64,000 nucleotides of DNA from Romboutsia lituseburensis (GCF_024723825.1 NZ_JANQBQ010000001.1:186001-250000); one strand, 5' to 3'; shown: positions 36,851 through 46,226, counted from the stretch's first letter. A program made the numbers and translations. Notes: a model not told the origin generated them from the sequence alone.

Positions 36851-37258
36851 ATGGAGGTTGGAAGTAAATTAAAAAAAGCAAGGATAGATTCTAAGTTAAC
36901 ACAAGAAAAAGTAGCGGAGGAAATACAAGTTTCTAGACAGACTATATCAAATTGGGAAAATGAAAAATCTTATCCAGATATTATAAGCGTAATAAAATTG
37001 AGTGACTTATATAATATTAGTTTGGATGAATTACTGAAAGGAGATTCCAATATGATAAAGCATTTGGAGGAAAGTACAAATGTGGTAAGTAGCAATAAAA
37101 AATTATTAATGGCTATTGGAGCAAATGTATTATTAATGATTTTATTTATATTATTCAATAGCGTTATATCGAAAAATAATTATTTGATTATTGGAACTGC
37201 ATCTATTGGTGTGTTGAGCACAACAGCATTATTTTACCAAATAATAAAGAAATTTTAA
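36851..37258 (+). CDS. Xre family regulator with two C-terminal membrane segments
   Basis: 135 residues: Xre helix-turn-helix at about 1-62 (LTQEKVAEEIQVSRQTISNWE) and two membrane segments at about 80-132. Membrane-tethered HTH regulators of this build are common next to small membrane proteins, as here (next gene 14 bp downstream). GGAGAAG precedes the ATG. Confidence 0.88.
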   Translation: MEVGSKLKKARIDSKLTQEKVAEEIQVSRQTISNWENEKSYPDIISVIKLSDLYNISLDELLKGDSNMIKHLEESTNVVSSNKKLLMAIGANVLLMILFILFNSVISKNNYLIIGTASIGVLSTTALFYQIIKKF

Positions 37259-37272
37259 GGGAGGGGATTTAT

Positions 37273-37593
37273 ATGAGTTGGTATTTAATTGTATTAGCTT
37301 TTATTATGATATTAGGAGCGACAACTCTTGCGTATCAGGTTTATAAAATGACAGAATTAGATGCTATTAGTAGAGGATTTAAACATCCAAAGTTTTGGGG
37401 AGTTTTTTCATTAAGTGGAAATGGAAGTGGTGGTCTATTGATATACTTGATAGGAAGAAGAAAGTATCCATCTTCTATGAGTGAAGCAGATAAATTAGTA
37501 ATGGAATCAAGAAAAAAGAGAGCAGGGGTATCTTTAATTTTTATGGCATTATCGTCAATTGCTTTATTTGCAGTTTGCATTTTTAAACTTTAA
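37273..37593 (+). CDS. Small membrane protein cotranscribed with the Xre regulator
   Basis: 106 residues; membrane segments at about 4-22 and 84-104, with a possible weak one between. GGGAGGGG precedes the ATG. Operon partner of the membrane-tethered Xre protein; function unknown. Confidence 0.75.
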   Translation: MSWYLIVLAFIMILGATTLAYQVYKMTELDAISRGFKHPKFWGVFSLSGNGSGGLLIYLIGRRKYPSSMSEADKLVMESRKKRAGVSLIFMALSSIALFAVCIFKL

Positions 37594-37675
37594 ATATATT
37601 CATGAGTGGATAATTTAACATAGGGTGGAAATCATAATTAAGAAACTAAAACTTAGAAAAAGGAGTAATTAAATT

Positions 37676-38536
37676 ATGGTTTTTCCAACAGAATTTCCAA
37701 AACAACATCAAAATCACCAGCCTGGATTTGAATATGAAATGACTCCAAATCCAATATATGATAATCCTCTATATAATAAACCAAATGATAAATTAAAAGA
37801 TAAAGTAGCTATAATATCTGGAGGAGATAGCGGAATTGGAAGAGCAGTTGCTCTTGCTTTTGCTAAATCTGGTTGTGATGTAAGTATAATTTATTACAAT
37901 GAGGATGAAGATGCTAAGATTACAAAGCATAAAGTAGAAGATGAAGGCAGAAAATGTCTTTTAATTAAAGGAGATATAAGAGAAAGTGAATTTTGTAAAA
38001 AAGCTGTTCAAAATACATTAGATGAATATAAACAAATAAACATAGTAGTTAATAACTCAGCAGTACAATATGAACAACAAAATTTAATAGACATAACTGA
38101 TGAACAATTTGATAAAACTTTTAAAACTAATGTTTATGGAGCATTTTATTTAACAAAGGCAGCAATTGATCATTTAAAATGTGGAGACTGCATAATAAAC
38201 ACTACATCTGTTGTTGCTTATCATGGACATGAAACTTTAATAGATTATTCTATGACTAAAGGAGCGATGACAGCATTTACAAGATCTTTATCAATGCAAC
38301 TTGCAACTAAGGGTATAAGAGTTAATGCTGTAGCACCTGGACCTATATGGACACCACTTATACCTTCTAGTTTTGATGAACAAAAGGTTTCTAAGTTTGG
38401 AAATAATACTCCTATGAAAAGAGCGGGTCAGCCTGTAGAATGCGCAGGTGCATATGTATTTTTAGCTAGTAATGAAGCGTCATATATTACAGGGCAAACT
38501 ATACATATAAATGGTGGGGAGATTGTAAATGGTTAA
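37676..38536 (+). CDS. SDR family oxidoreductase (YhdF/GSP39-like)
   Basis: 286 residues. An N-terminal extension typical of the general-stress GSP39 group (FPKQHQNHQPGFEYEM) precedes the Rossmann fold with cofactor loop SGGDSGIGRA, then VNNSAVQ, catalytic Ser region NTTSVVAY and YSMTK (Tyr-x3-Lys). NAD(P)-dependent; substrate unknown. AAAAAGGAG precedes the ATG. Confidence 0.93.
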   Translation: MVFPTEFPKQHQNHQPGFEYEMTPNPIYDNPLYNKPNDKLKDKVAIISGGDSGIGRAVALAFAKSGCDVSIIYYNEDEDAKITKHKVEDEGRKCLLIKGDIRESEFCKKAVQNTLDEYKQINIVVNNSAVQYEQQNLIDITDEQFDKTFKTNVYGAFYLTKAAIDHLKCGDCIINTTSVVAYHGHETLIDYSMTKGAMTAFTRSLSMQLATKGIRVNAVAPGPIWTPLIPSSFDEQKVSKFGNNTPMKRAGQPVECAGAYVFLASNEASYITGQTIHINGGEIVNG

Positions 38537-38559
38537 CTAATTAAATTTATTAAAAATAT

Positions 38560-38603
38560 AAACACTCTCTAAGTAACAATTTGTTATATAGGGAGTGTTT
38601 TAC
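38560..38603 (+). terminator. Terminator after the SDR gene
   Basis: AAACACTCTCT pairs with AGGGAGTGTTTT. Confidence 0.82.
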
Positions 38604-38793
38604 TTTTATAAATACAGGAGAGACATAGATAATTAGAATAATACAATTAATATTAACTAAGAATTAAATTTATTAACTAGTGGTTGATAAATTTAAGAAA
38701 ATACTTAACTACATCTCCATTGTTACTTGATTAGCATAAATGTATAATTAGAATATAAGATCTTATAAATTAAGAGAATTCAGGGAGATATTA

Positions 38794-39855
38794 ATGGAAT
38801 TATATATTGGTGATGTTATAAATAAGTTAAGAAAAGAAAAAGGTATTACACAAGAAAAACTAGCGAATGCATTAGGAGTTTCAGTAGCGGCAGTTTCTAA
38901 ATGGGAAAATAAAAGTACTTATCCAGATATTACGATGCTACCCCTAATAGCTAGATTTTTCAATACTACTATAGATAAACTTTTAAATTATGAAATAGAA
39001 ATTTCAAATGAAAAAGTGATGGAATTGATTAAAGAATGTGCTAATTTATTTGAAAAGGATACTATTGAAAATGCAATAAGTAGATGTGAAAAACATTTAA
39101 GAGAATATTCAAATAATTTATTTTTGAAGTTTAGAATGGGTTCGTTATATATGATGTCCATGGCTAGTGCTAACAGTGAGAATGAAGCTAACCAAATTTT
39201 AAAAAAGGCAATAAATCTTTTAGAAATATCAGCAACTAGTGAAGAACTAGAAATTAGCGAAACATCAAAATTTATATTAAGCTCGTTATACACAATGGAT
39301 AATCAATTTGATAAAGCTGAAAAGATTTTATTAACATTACCAAAGGTAAATACTGATAGAGATGATATGTTGATAGGCTTATATATTAATCAAGATAAGC
39401 TAGAAAAAGCTAAAGAAATTCTAAAAACATTAACTTATAAAAGAGTAAGCAATATTATAAACTGCTTAGATAATTATGTAGTTATATCTAATAAAGAAAA
39501 AAATAATATAAAAGCAAAAGAAGTATTAGATATAAAAGACAACATAATAAAAACATTTGATTTAGAAGATATATATGGGACAAGTAGTTGTATAATGAGG
39601 CTAGGAATATATACAAAAGAAAAGGATGTTGAAAAAACTATAGAATACGTAGCAAAAATAGTTGAGAGTTTTAATAAGGAGTATGACTTAAAAAATCACT
39701 TATTATTTGATGAATTAGAGTTGTTTAAAGGCATTCACTCAAAAGAATATATGTTATCTAATATTAAAAAAATAATAACTGAAGATACTTATGACTTTGT
39801 AAAAGAAGATAAAAGGTACATTGAAATATTAGATAGATTAGATAATATGATATAA
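38794..39855 (+). CDS. Xre family regulator with TPR-like C-terminal domain
   Basis: 353 residues: helix-turn-helix at about 7-62 (ITQEKLANALGVSVAAVSKWE), then an all-helical part with repeated pairs of helices resembling TPRs (for example DKAEKILLTLPKV, LEKAKEILKTLTY). This architecture is common in clostridial regulators that sense a peptide or partner protein. CAGGGAG precedes the ATG. Confidence 0.88.
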   Translation: MELYIGDVINKLRKEKGITQEKLANALGVSVAAVSKWENKSTYPDITMLPLIARFFNTTIDKLLNYEIEISNEKVMELIKECANLFEKDTIENAISRCEKHLREYSNNLFLKFRMGSLYMMSMASANSENEANQILKKAINLLEISATSEELEISETSKFILSSLYTMDNQFDKAEKILLTLPKVNTDRDDMLIGLYINQDKLEKAKEILKTLTYKRVSNIINCLDNYVVISNKEKNNIKAKEVLDIKDNIIKTFDLEDIYGTSSCIMRLGIYTKEKDVEKTIEYVAKIVESFNKEYDLKNHLLFDELELFKGIHSKEYMLSNIKKIITEDTYDFVKEDKRYIEILDRLDNMI

Positions 39856-39884
39856 AAAATATTTTACACTAAAATTGCCAAAAA

Positions 39885-39930
39885 GCACTCTTCTAAAGAT
39901 GTGGGGATGAAAGGCAAGGCCTTAATATTG
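39885..39930 (+). repeat. Structured left flank of the decayed TnpB element
   Basis: Short stems CAC/GTG with TCT/AGA (39893-39905 region) and AAGGC/GCCTT (39912-39922) precede the transposase remnant, as expected of the hairpin-bearing end of an IS200/IS605-like element. Extent uncertain. Confidence 0.35.
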
Positions 39931-39938
39931 TATACAAC
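39929..39938 (+). repeat. 10-bp direct repeat, left copy
   Basis: TGTATACAAC recurs at 40807-40816, so identical copies bracket the TnpB remnant. Confidence 0.55.
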
Positions 39939-40007
39939 ATATTATGAGTTATATTAAACCTCAAATGTTGCATAATAAGATTGTATAATGAAAGTGAGGT
40001 GAAAAAT

Positions 40008-40650
40008 ATGGAACAAGTAATAACTCTACAAGCAAAACTTAATCCAACTAAAGAACAAATTAAACTAATAGATAATGGAAGTTTAGACTATATAAATACT
40101 ATTAATGACTTAGTATCAGAAATGGTGACAGATAAAAAAGCAACTAAGAAAACTTCTGCTAATGTGATAGTAGCCTTGAATAGTGCTGTTAAAAATCAAG
40201 CTATAAAAGAGGCTAAGAGTGTATTTAAAAAAGTAAAAAAGACTAAGTATAAGATAATACCTATACTTAAAAAAACTGTTATATTATAGAATAATCAAAA
40301 CTATTCAATTAATGCCGATAGTATATCTATGCCTTTTATAATAGGTGGTAAGTTTAAAAAGATAGGGATCATAAAACTAAAAGAGTTAAATTAGGTAATG
40401 CTAAAAAACTAAATGCTATTAGAAAAATGGATAATAAAGAGTAAAGATATATGAAAGATAAAGACCACAAAATAAGCAGAGAGATAGTAAATTTTGCTAA
40501 GAATAATAATGTTTCTGTAATAAGATTAGAATGTTTAGAAGGAATCATAAACACGACAAGAACAAGTCGTAAAAATAAAAAAAATTTATATAATTGGTCA
40601 TTCTACAGATTGTCTATGTATATAGAATATAAAGCTATTTGTATAAGATG
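40008..40650 (+). pseudogene. tnpB: Degenerate IS200/IS605-type TnpB
   Basis: ATG 40008 after GAGGTG starts the N-terminal TnpB part (VITLQAKLNPTKEQIKLID ... TSANVIVALNSAVKNQAIKE), which ends by frameshift at 40289. The frame resumes (NYSINADSISMPFIIGGKF), frameshifts again, loses the middle of the protein and continues at 40451 with DKDHKISREIVNFAKNN, NVSVIRLECLEGI and NWSFYRLSMYIEYKA. The RuvC-containing zinc-finger C-terminus is missing. A dead copy; no TnpA is present. Confidence 0.85.
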
Positions 40651-40806
40651 AAAAAATTAGAAGGCAGAGATTTAAACAAACTTGTATTTGTTCAAGGTGA
40701 AGCTATGAACAAGGCTTGTGAGATCGTATGTAAATTAAATGTAGAACTTGATGGAATTGTTGAGTGCTTAGTTGGTGGAGAAGGAGTTATTATAGATAAC
40801 TATTAA
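40648..40806 (+). CDS. Small ORF of unknown origin at the TnpB junction
   Basis: 52 codons, starting MKKLEGRDLNKLVFVQGEAM and ending EGVIIDNY. It is not TnpB sequence and has no good binding site; probably the remaining C-terminal piece of a gene interrupted by the element. Unrecognised. Confidence 0.4.
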   Translation: MKKLEGRDLNKLVFVQGEAMNKACEIVCKLNVELDGIVECLVGGEGVIIDNY

Positions 40807-40816
40807 TGTATACAAC
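40807..40816 (+). repeat. 10-bp direct repeat, right copy
   Basis: TGTATACAAC, identical to 39929-39938. Confidence 0.55.
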
Positions 40817-40845
40817 TTTTTATTAAATTTAACTCTATTAACAAA

Positions 40846-41049
40846 TCAAAATTCAAATATAAATAATTTTTCAAGAGGTGTATTTAACTCCTTTGAAATT
40901 CTAACAGCTAATTCAAGAGAAGGATTATATTTAGCATTTTCTAAGCGAGCTATAGTTTCTCTCCGAACATTAACCTTATTAGCTAATTCTTCTTGAGTCA
41001 ATTCATTAAATAGACGATACTTTTTTAGATTGCTAATAAACTTTGCCAT
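40846..41049 (-). CDS. Small Xre family regulator
   Basis: 67 residues, essentially a bare helix-turn-helix (LTQEELANKVNVRRETIARLE). It follows the DUF3796-like gene with a 5-bp gap; AGGAAAC is about 9 nt before the ATG. Regulator/membrane-protein pairs of this form are common in Firmicutes; it likely binds the inverted repeat upstream of the operon. Confidence 0.9.
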   Translation of the reverse strand: MAKFISNLKKYRLFNELTQEELANKVNVRRETIARLENAKYNPSLELAVRISKELNTPLEKLFIFEF

Positions 41050-41054
41050 AATTT

Positions 41055-41418
41055 TTAGTTTCCTGTATCAAATTTATAAGTTAAAAATGCCCATAAATTA
41101 ATTGATATTGCAAAAGTAAGTGCGACTATTAATACTTGTAGTCTATAAAGCATTAATAAATCTACTGTATATAGTCTAATTAATACACTTGCCACAACTG
41201 CTAATAAAAATCCTATGTAAAATGCTATAGAACCCGCTCTATGTTTATTAGAAATTAATCTCTCATCTTCACAACTGCCTAGCTTACACCACCAATAGAC
41301 AGATAAATTGCCAAAGAATCCAAAATATAAAAGTCCTAGTGGATCACCATTTAATTCCTTAAATCCTAAAAAACCAAATAGTGCAAAGAAAATTGTATAT
41401 TTATTTACCCCTCTCATA
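41055..41418 (-). CDS. DUF3796-like membrane protein
   Basis: 120 residues, about four hydrophobic segments; begins MRGVNKYTIFFALFGFLGFK and contains GDPLGLLYFGFFG, as in DUF3796 proteins typically paired with a small Xre regulator. I use ATG 41418 after GGAGG; the longer frame starts before the binding site. Function unknown. Confidence 0.78.
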
Positions 41419-41436
41419 ATTAAATCCTCCTTAATC

Positions 41437-41479
41437 AATGTGATATATTTATATCTCTATATTACATATATATCACATT
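41437..41479. promoter_or_regulatory. 12-bp inverted repeat, candidate operator of the Xre/DUF3796 operon
   Basis: AATGTGATATAT (41437-41448) and ATATATCACATT (41468-41479) are perfect inverted copies 19 bp apart, directly upstream of the operon start. Confidence 0.65.
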
Positions 41480-41749
41480 AATTTTTATATTATGACTTAA
41501 ACTTGAAAAGTATATATTTAAGCATAATTTTATAAAGAAATATTATTTTATAGATATTTTCTAACATTAAATAAAAGAATGTAGAAAGGACTTTTTCTAT
41601 TTTAGATGAGTAAAACATTTAAAACTAGATAAAGGATTTGCTTGATATAGAATTGTATGTTTGGATAAAAATAGAAAATATTGTTAAATACTGTGTATAT
41701 TAACCGATAATATAAAGTAAATACAATATTGATATAGGAGAAATGATAT
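41480..41749. other. AT-rich region between divergent genes
   Basis: Nothing recognised beyond a probable promoter before the gene at 41750 (AGGAGAAA is its ribosome binding site). Confidence 0.4.
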
Positions 41750-42352
41750 ATGAACGTAGGATCAATGTTTAAAAATATTTATAGTAATAACAATAATCTT
41801 GGATTTAAAATGGATGAATCAAAGAGATATTTAAAACCAAATGAAGAAATAAAAGAAATAGAAAAAAAGTTATCAGGTGGTATGTCTGTAGATGATTTAT
41901 CAAAAGAAGAATATCAAAAACTAAATGCCTTTGAGAAGGCTGAAACAGCAGAATTTTATTCACAAGTGAATAGGGAAATGTCTAAAGCAGAAAAACTAGC
42001 TATGAAGATCGCAAAAGGAGAAAAACTTACAGAAGAAGAAATACGTTTTATAAGTGAAAAATATCCTGATTTAAAAAGAGATGCTGAACAAACTAAAAAG
42101 GAATCTGATGAGTTAAAGAAAAACCTTAAACATGCTAAAACAAAAAAAGAAAAACAACAAATTATATCAATGGCTGTTGGCAATGTTGGAACTTTACTTA
42201 GTAAAAATTCAATATCCCCAGTTCAAGCAAAAATAAAGTTATCTGCAATAGAAAAAGCAGTAGAGGAAGATGAAGGTAATAAAGACTTGATAAATAAAGA
42301 ATTAAAAATTAAAAATATAAAAAAAGGTTCATTTATTAATAAAGAGTTATAG
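41750..42352 (+). CDS. Hypothetical soluble coiled-coil protein
   Basis: 200 residues, highly charged, mostly helical; about 75-145 has strong coiled-coil character (REMSKAEKLAMKIAKGEK, RDAEQTKKESDELKKNL). No signal peptide or membrane segment, no recognised domain. TAGGAGAA precedes the ATG. An inverted repeat follows. Confidence 0.7.
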   Translation: MNVGSMFKNIYSNNNNLGFKMDESKRYLKPNEEIKEIEKKLSGGMSVDDLSKEEYQKLNAFEKAETAEFYSQVNREMSKAEKLAMKIAKGEKLTEEEIRFISEKYPDLKRDAEQTKKESDELKKNLKHAKTKKEKQQIISMAVGNVGTLLSKNSISPVQAKIKLSAIEKAVEEDEGNKDLINKELKIKNIKKGSFINKEL

Positions 42353-42368
42353 AATAAATAATGTATGA

Positions 42369-42417
42369 TACACACTAAAGAAAACTAGAAAAAGATTACT
42401 CTTCTTTAGTGTGTATA
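42369..42417 (+). terminator. Stem-loop after the coiled-coil protein gene
   Basis: TACACACTAAAGAA pairs with TTCTTTAGTGTGTA; no T-run follows, so termination is likely but less certain. Confidence 0.6.
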
Positions 42418-42722
42418 AGCAATATAAATATAATATCGATTTTACACTAAGTTATTTAATTAGAATAATTACAATTTTAAAATTTCAAAATTTTAAAAAA
42501 AGAAAAAATTGGAAAAATTACAACTAAAACTAAGTATGTTGTTAAAAATCATCGAAGCATGTATAATTCTTTTAAGCTAGAATATATATATATTCTAATG
42601 AACAATCTACGCTGTTTAAGCATTGAAATACTGAGAACTTATATATTTAGTTATCGTAATGTAGATATAAAGTTAGAATACATATAATATTTGGTAAAAA
42701 ATTAATATAGGGGTGTATAAAT
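42418..42722. other. Leader region of the APC permease gene
   Basis: AT-rich. It includes the perfect 20-bp palindrome TAGAATATATATATATTCTA at 42578-42597. No known riboswitch recognised. Confidence 0.45.
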
Positions 42723-44243
42723 ATGGGGAATAACACGAAGAAACTTACACTAATATCATTAATATTAATGATATTCACATCAGTATTTGGTTTTACTAAT
42801 ATGCCAAGATCATATTACTTAATGGGATATGGGGCTATTCCATGGTATGTATTAAGTGCATTATTATTCTTTATACCATACGCATTTATGATGGCTGAAT
42901 ATGGTTCATCATTCAAAAATGAAAGTGGTGGTATGTATTCTTGGATGGAAAAATCAGTAGGTCCAAAGTTTGCTTTTATGGGTACGTTTATGTGGTATGC
43001 ATCTTACATAGTATGGATGGTTAGTGTATCTTCAAGTATATGGGTACCGCTTTCAAATGCTATATGTGGATCAGATGTTACATCTACATGGGCAATATTT
43101 GGATTAGACTCAACTAAGATCTTAGGTTTATTAGGATGTATGTGGATAATATTTGTTACATTTGTAGGTAGTAAAGGTATTGAAAAAATCACAAAGATAA
43201 CTTCTATAGGTGGAACATTTGTTGCTTTATTAAATATAGTTTTATTAGTAGGAGCTATAGCAGTAGTAACATTAAATGGTGGGGAATTATCTCAACCAAT
43301 TGAAAGTTTTTCTCAAGCTTTCGTAGTATCTCCTAATCCTCAATATCAAACACCGCTAATGGTATTATCATTTGTTACATTTGCAATATTTGCATTTGGA
43401 GGACTTGAAGTTTTAGGTGGATTGGTTGACCAAACTGAAAATGCAGAGAAAAACTTCCCTAAAGGTCTTGTTATTTCTGCAATAGTTATATCAATAGGAT
43501 ATGCAGTAGGTATATTTGCATGCGGTATGTTTACTAATTGGTCAGAAGTTTTATCTGGTGAGAATGTTCATTTAGGTAACGTTGCTTATGTTTTAATGAA
43601 CAACTTAGGATATCAATTAGGAAGTGCTATGGGAGTAACTGAAACAGTAGCTATACAAATGGGTAATTGGACAGCTAGATTTGTTGGATTCTCTATGTTC
43701 TTAGCATTAACAGGAGCATTCTTTACATTAACTTATTCTCCATTAAAAACTTTAATTTCTGGTGCACCAAAAGAAGTATGGCCAGGAAAACTTGGAGAAA
43801 TAAAAAATGGTATGCCAATAAATGCTATGAAGGCACAAGCTGTAATAGTTGTAATATTAATATTAGTAGTTTCATTTGGTGGAAAAGGAGCTTCTCAGTT
43901 CTTTAGAATATTAACATTAATGACTAATGTTGCAATGACAATACCATATTTATTCTTATTAGCAGCATTCCCTAAATTTAAGAAAAAGCAATTAGATGGT
44001 GAAGTTGAAAAAGCATATGTAGTTTATAAAACTCATTCAATTGCTTTAATATCAGCATTAGTAGTAGGATTATTAGTTGGGTTTGCTAATATATTTGCTA
44101 TAGTTCAGCCAGCAATAGATGGTCAAATATTTGATTCAATAATGATGGTATTTGGACCAGCGTTATTTGGTATAATAGCACTTTTATTATACTCTAATTA
44201 TGAAAGAAAACATATTAAAAATAATAATATAAAAAATGTATAA
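42723..44243 (+). CDS. APC superfamily amino acid permease, YjeM-like
   Basis: 506 residues, about twelve membrane segments. The N-terminus (LILMIFTSVFGFTNMPRSYY) and GSSFKNESGGMYSWME match the YjeM/glutamate:GABA-antiporter-type branch of APC carriers. Substrate not deducible from context. GGGGTG precedes the ATG. Followed by a strong terminator. Confidence 0.9.
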   Translation: MGNNTKKLTLISLILMIFTSVFGFTNMPRSYYLMGYGAIPWYVLSALLFFIPYAFMMAEYGSSFKNESGGMYSWMEKSVGPKFAFMGTFMWYASYIVWMVSVSSSIWVPLSNAICGSDVTSTWAIFGLDSTKILGLLGCMWIIFVTFVGSKGIEKITKITSIGGTFVALLNIVLLVGAIAVVTLNGGELSQPIESFSQAFVVSPNPQYQTPLMVLSFVTFAIFAFGGLEVLGGLVDQTENAEKNFPKGLVISAIVISIGYAVGIFACGMFTNWSEVLSGENVHLGNVAYVLMNNLGYQLGSAMGVTETVAIQMGNWTARFVGFSMFLALTGAFFTLTYSPLKTLISGAPKEVWPGKLGEIKNGMPINAMKAQAVIVVILILVVSFGGKGASQFFRILTLMTNVAMTIPYLFLLAAFPKFKKKQLDGEVEKAYVVYKTHSIALISALVVGLLVGFANIFAIVQPAIDGQIFDSIMMVFGPALFGIIALLLYSNYERKHIKNNNIKNV

Positions 44244-44251
44244 TTAATAAG

Positions 44252-44290
44252 ATACCTCTATGTCGATAAATTCGACGTAGGGGTATTTTT
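44252..44290 (+). terminator. Terminator after the APC permease gene
   Basis: ATACCTCTATGTCGA pairs with TTCGACGTAGGGGTAT, then five T. Confidence 0.9.
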
Positions 44291-44481
44291 ACGTATAAGG
44301 AAATTATGATTATATTATAACTATAGATATGATATATATGTGTATTCTCACATAGATGAATAAATTTTTTATATAATCAATAAATAAATGTTTAGGATAT
44401 AAAAAAACTTGCCGATATATTAATATATAATATTTCTATAAAAATTATGAAAATTATGTAAAAAACAAATAATGATAAATT

Positions 44482-44510
44482 TCGACAAGTGTTTTATATT
44501 ATTATATAAA
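44482..44510 (+). promoter_or_regulatory. Probable sigma-A promoter
   Basis: TCGACA at 44482, 17-bp spacer, TATAAA at 44505; 75 bp before the gene at 44585. The 190 bp before it (44291-44481) hold nothing I recognise. Confidence 0.55.
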
Positions 44511-44584
44511 TAAATTTAAATACTATTTTATGTAAATTATAGAAATAAAACATAGAAATAATCATCTAGGAGGAAACTGACTTA

Positions 44585-44971
44585 ATGAAGAGAAGAAAAA
44601 GTAAAACGAAGAAAAGATATAAAAGAGAAGTAATCTACATATTTGGATTAATAGTAGGATTAGTCTTAGGGATAGTTATATCTCCAAAAGGCGTAAGCAA
44701 AAAAGACTTTTTTAAAGTAAGCCAAGAGTTGGATTACTCTAAAAGTAAAATAATTGACTTAAATAGAGATATAGATAATCTAAATGATGAAATATCTCAA
44801 TTAAGACAAAAAGAAAAAAGTGCGAAAATATGGTTTGAACTAGATGATAGTATGAAACAAAAAATAAAAGAATATGTACAACAATCTGAATCAAATGAAA
44901 ATGAAAATGTAGGAAATGATAAATTGGAAAATGACAAAGTAGTAGATGAGAAATCAAGTACTGAAGGTTAA
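44585..44971 (+). CDS. Hypothetical membrane-anchored coiled-coil protein
   Basis: 128 residues: basic N-terminus (RRKSKTKKRYKR), one membrane segment (about 16-36), then a coiled coil (about 45-80, LDYSKSKIIDLNRDIDNLND) and an acidic low-complexity tail. AGGAGGAAAC precedes the ATG. No enzymatic motif; a structural or adaptor role is possible. Confidence 0.7.
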   Translation: MKRRKSKTKKRYKREVIYIFGLIVGLVLGIVISPKGVSKKDFFKVSQELDYSKSKIIDLNRDIDNLNDEISQLRQKEKSAKIWFELDDSMKQKIKEYVQQSESNENENVGNDKLENDKVVDEKSSTEG

Positions 44972-45008
44972 TATAAAACTAAATATTAAAAAGCTTACAT
45001 ATATTGAA

Positions 45009-45062
45009 ATAAACTCCAATAAATATAAATTTATGATAATTGTATTTGTTGGAGTTTTATTA
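45009..45062 (+). terminator. Terminator after the coiled-coil membrane protein gene
   Basis: AAACTCCAATAAATA pairs with TATTTGTTGGAGTTT, followed by TATTATT. Confidence 0.75.
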
Positions 45063-45183
45063 TTACAAAAACCGACTATCGCAACAATTAAGAACATAAT
45101 GAGCTATACTATAAGTAGTACTAATTATAGATATATAACCATACTTGCAATAATAAAAATGTTAAGTTAAAGGGGGGATGATA

Positions 45184-45264
45184 ATGTATATAAATAGAAT
45201 TAATACTTATAAATGTATTTTAAAATTAAATACAAATATTAACTTTGAGGAATACTGTGGATAA
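45184..45264 (+). CDS. Short upstream ORF (26 codons) overlapping the DMT exporter start
   Basis: ATG 45184 follows an excellent ribosome binding site (AAAGGGGGG, 7 nt). The ORF reads MYINRINTYKCILKLN... and ends ...FEEYCG at TAA 45262-45264, inside the first codons of the exporter gene (GTG 45257). The strong site and 8-bp overlap suggest a leader peptide for translational coupling or a degenerate small gene. Confidence 0.5.
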   Translation: MYINRINTYKCILKLNTNINFEEYCG

Positions 45265-46201
45265 TAAAATTAGTACAAAGCATCAAGGATATATATTAGT
45301 AATTATTGCAGGTATACTTTGGTCGACAACTGGGTTATTTGCTAAAAATTTAATGTCAAGAGGAATAAGTACTTTACAAGTTGCTTTTATTAGATTGTTT
45401 CTAGGGGCGGTATTATTATTTTTTTATTGTATTATAAAAGATAAAAGTTTATTAAAAATTAATAAAAATACATTTATATACTGCTTAGTTATGGGACTTA
45501 TATGTCAAGCTGGATTTAATACCTTTTATTTTACGGCAGTAGACAAAGTTGGAGTATCTACTGGAGCAATACTTTTATACACTTCACCTATATTTTTAAC
45601 AATATTATCTAAATTAGTATATAAAGAGATTATTAATGTTCAAAAGGTAATAACTGTTGTAATTTGTTTTGTAGGATCAGTATTAGCAGTTACAGGTGGA
45701 GGATTTAAGAGTTTAAATATAAGTGGAGTAGGAATAATTCTAGGAATTTTAGCAGCTATATCCTATGCTTGTATGTCTATAATAAGTAAGAAAGTACTAG
45801 AGGAAGCTAATAGTATAACAATATTATTGTATAGTTTTTTCATGGGAGTATTATTTATGGTACCAATTTCTAAGCCATTAGAAATAATTACACATATGAA
45901 TGATATGACCATACTACCATATATGATAGGACTAGGCACTATATCAGCAGCAGGGGCTTATATTTGCTATATAGAAGGTATATGCAAGGATATCGATTTA
46001 TCCATAGCTGGTATACTAGCATCTGGAGAACTTATAGGATCTGTTATTTTAGGATGGATAGTATTAAAAGAAGAGTTCTTGTTTATTAAGCTGATAGGTA
46101 TATTATTAATGGTAGTTTCTGTTGTTTTTTCCATACTAAATATAGAAAAGTTCAAAACATTATTTAGTAAAGAAGTTTTAGAACATGAGATATCTGAATA
46201 A
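45257..46201 (+). CDS. EamA/DMT family metabolite exporter
   Basis: 314 residues, ten membrane segments in two EamA halves (ILWSTTGLFAKNLMSRGIST; the second half begins near GIILGILAAISYACMS). I choose GTG 45257 because GAGGAA is 5 nt upstream; the TTG at 45245 precedes that site. Substrate unknown. Its start is overlapped by the short upstream ORF. Confidence 0.88.
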   Translation: MDNKISTKHQGYILVIIAGILWSTTGLFAKNLMSRGISTLQVAFIRLFLGAVLLFFYCIIKDKSLLKINKNTFIYCLVMGLICQAGFNTFYFTAVDKVGVSTGAILLYTSPIFLTILSKLVYKEIINVQKVITVVICFVGSVLAVTGGGFKSLNISGVGIILGILAAISYACMSIISKKVLEEANSITILLYSFFMGVLFMVPISKPLEIITHMNDMTILPYMIGLGTISAAGAYICYIEGICKDIDLSIAGILASGELIGSVILGWIVLKEEFLFIKLIGILLMVVSVVFSILNIEKFKTLFSKEVLEHEISE

Positions 46202-46226
46202 ATAGACTCATTTAAATTAGATACTA

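Noticed and set aside
39885-39925. Cyclic-di-GMP riboswitch before the TnpB remnant
   Set aside because: Loosely similar hairpin and GGGGATGAAAGGC, but the conserved core (GGGACGCAAAGCC-type) is not matched.
44946-45170. 74-codon plus-strand ORF
   Set aside because: Overlaps a gene end and runs through a terminator stem-loop; no binding site.
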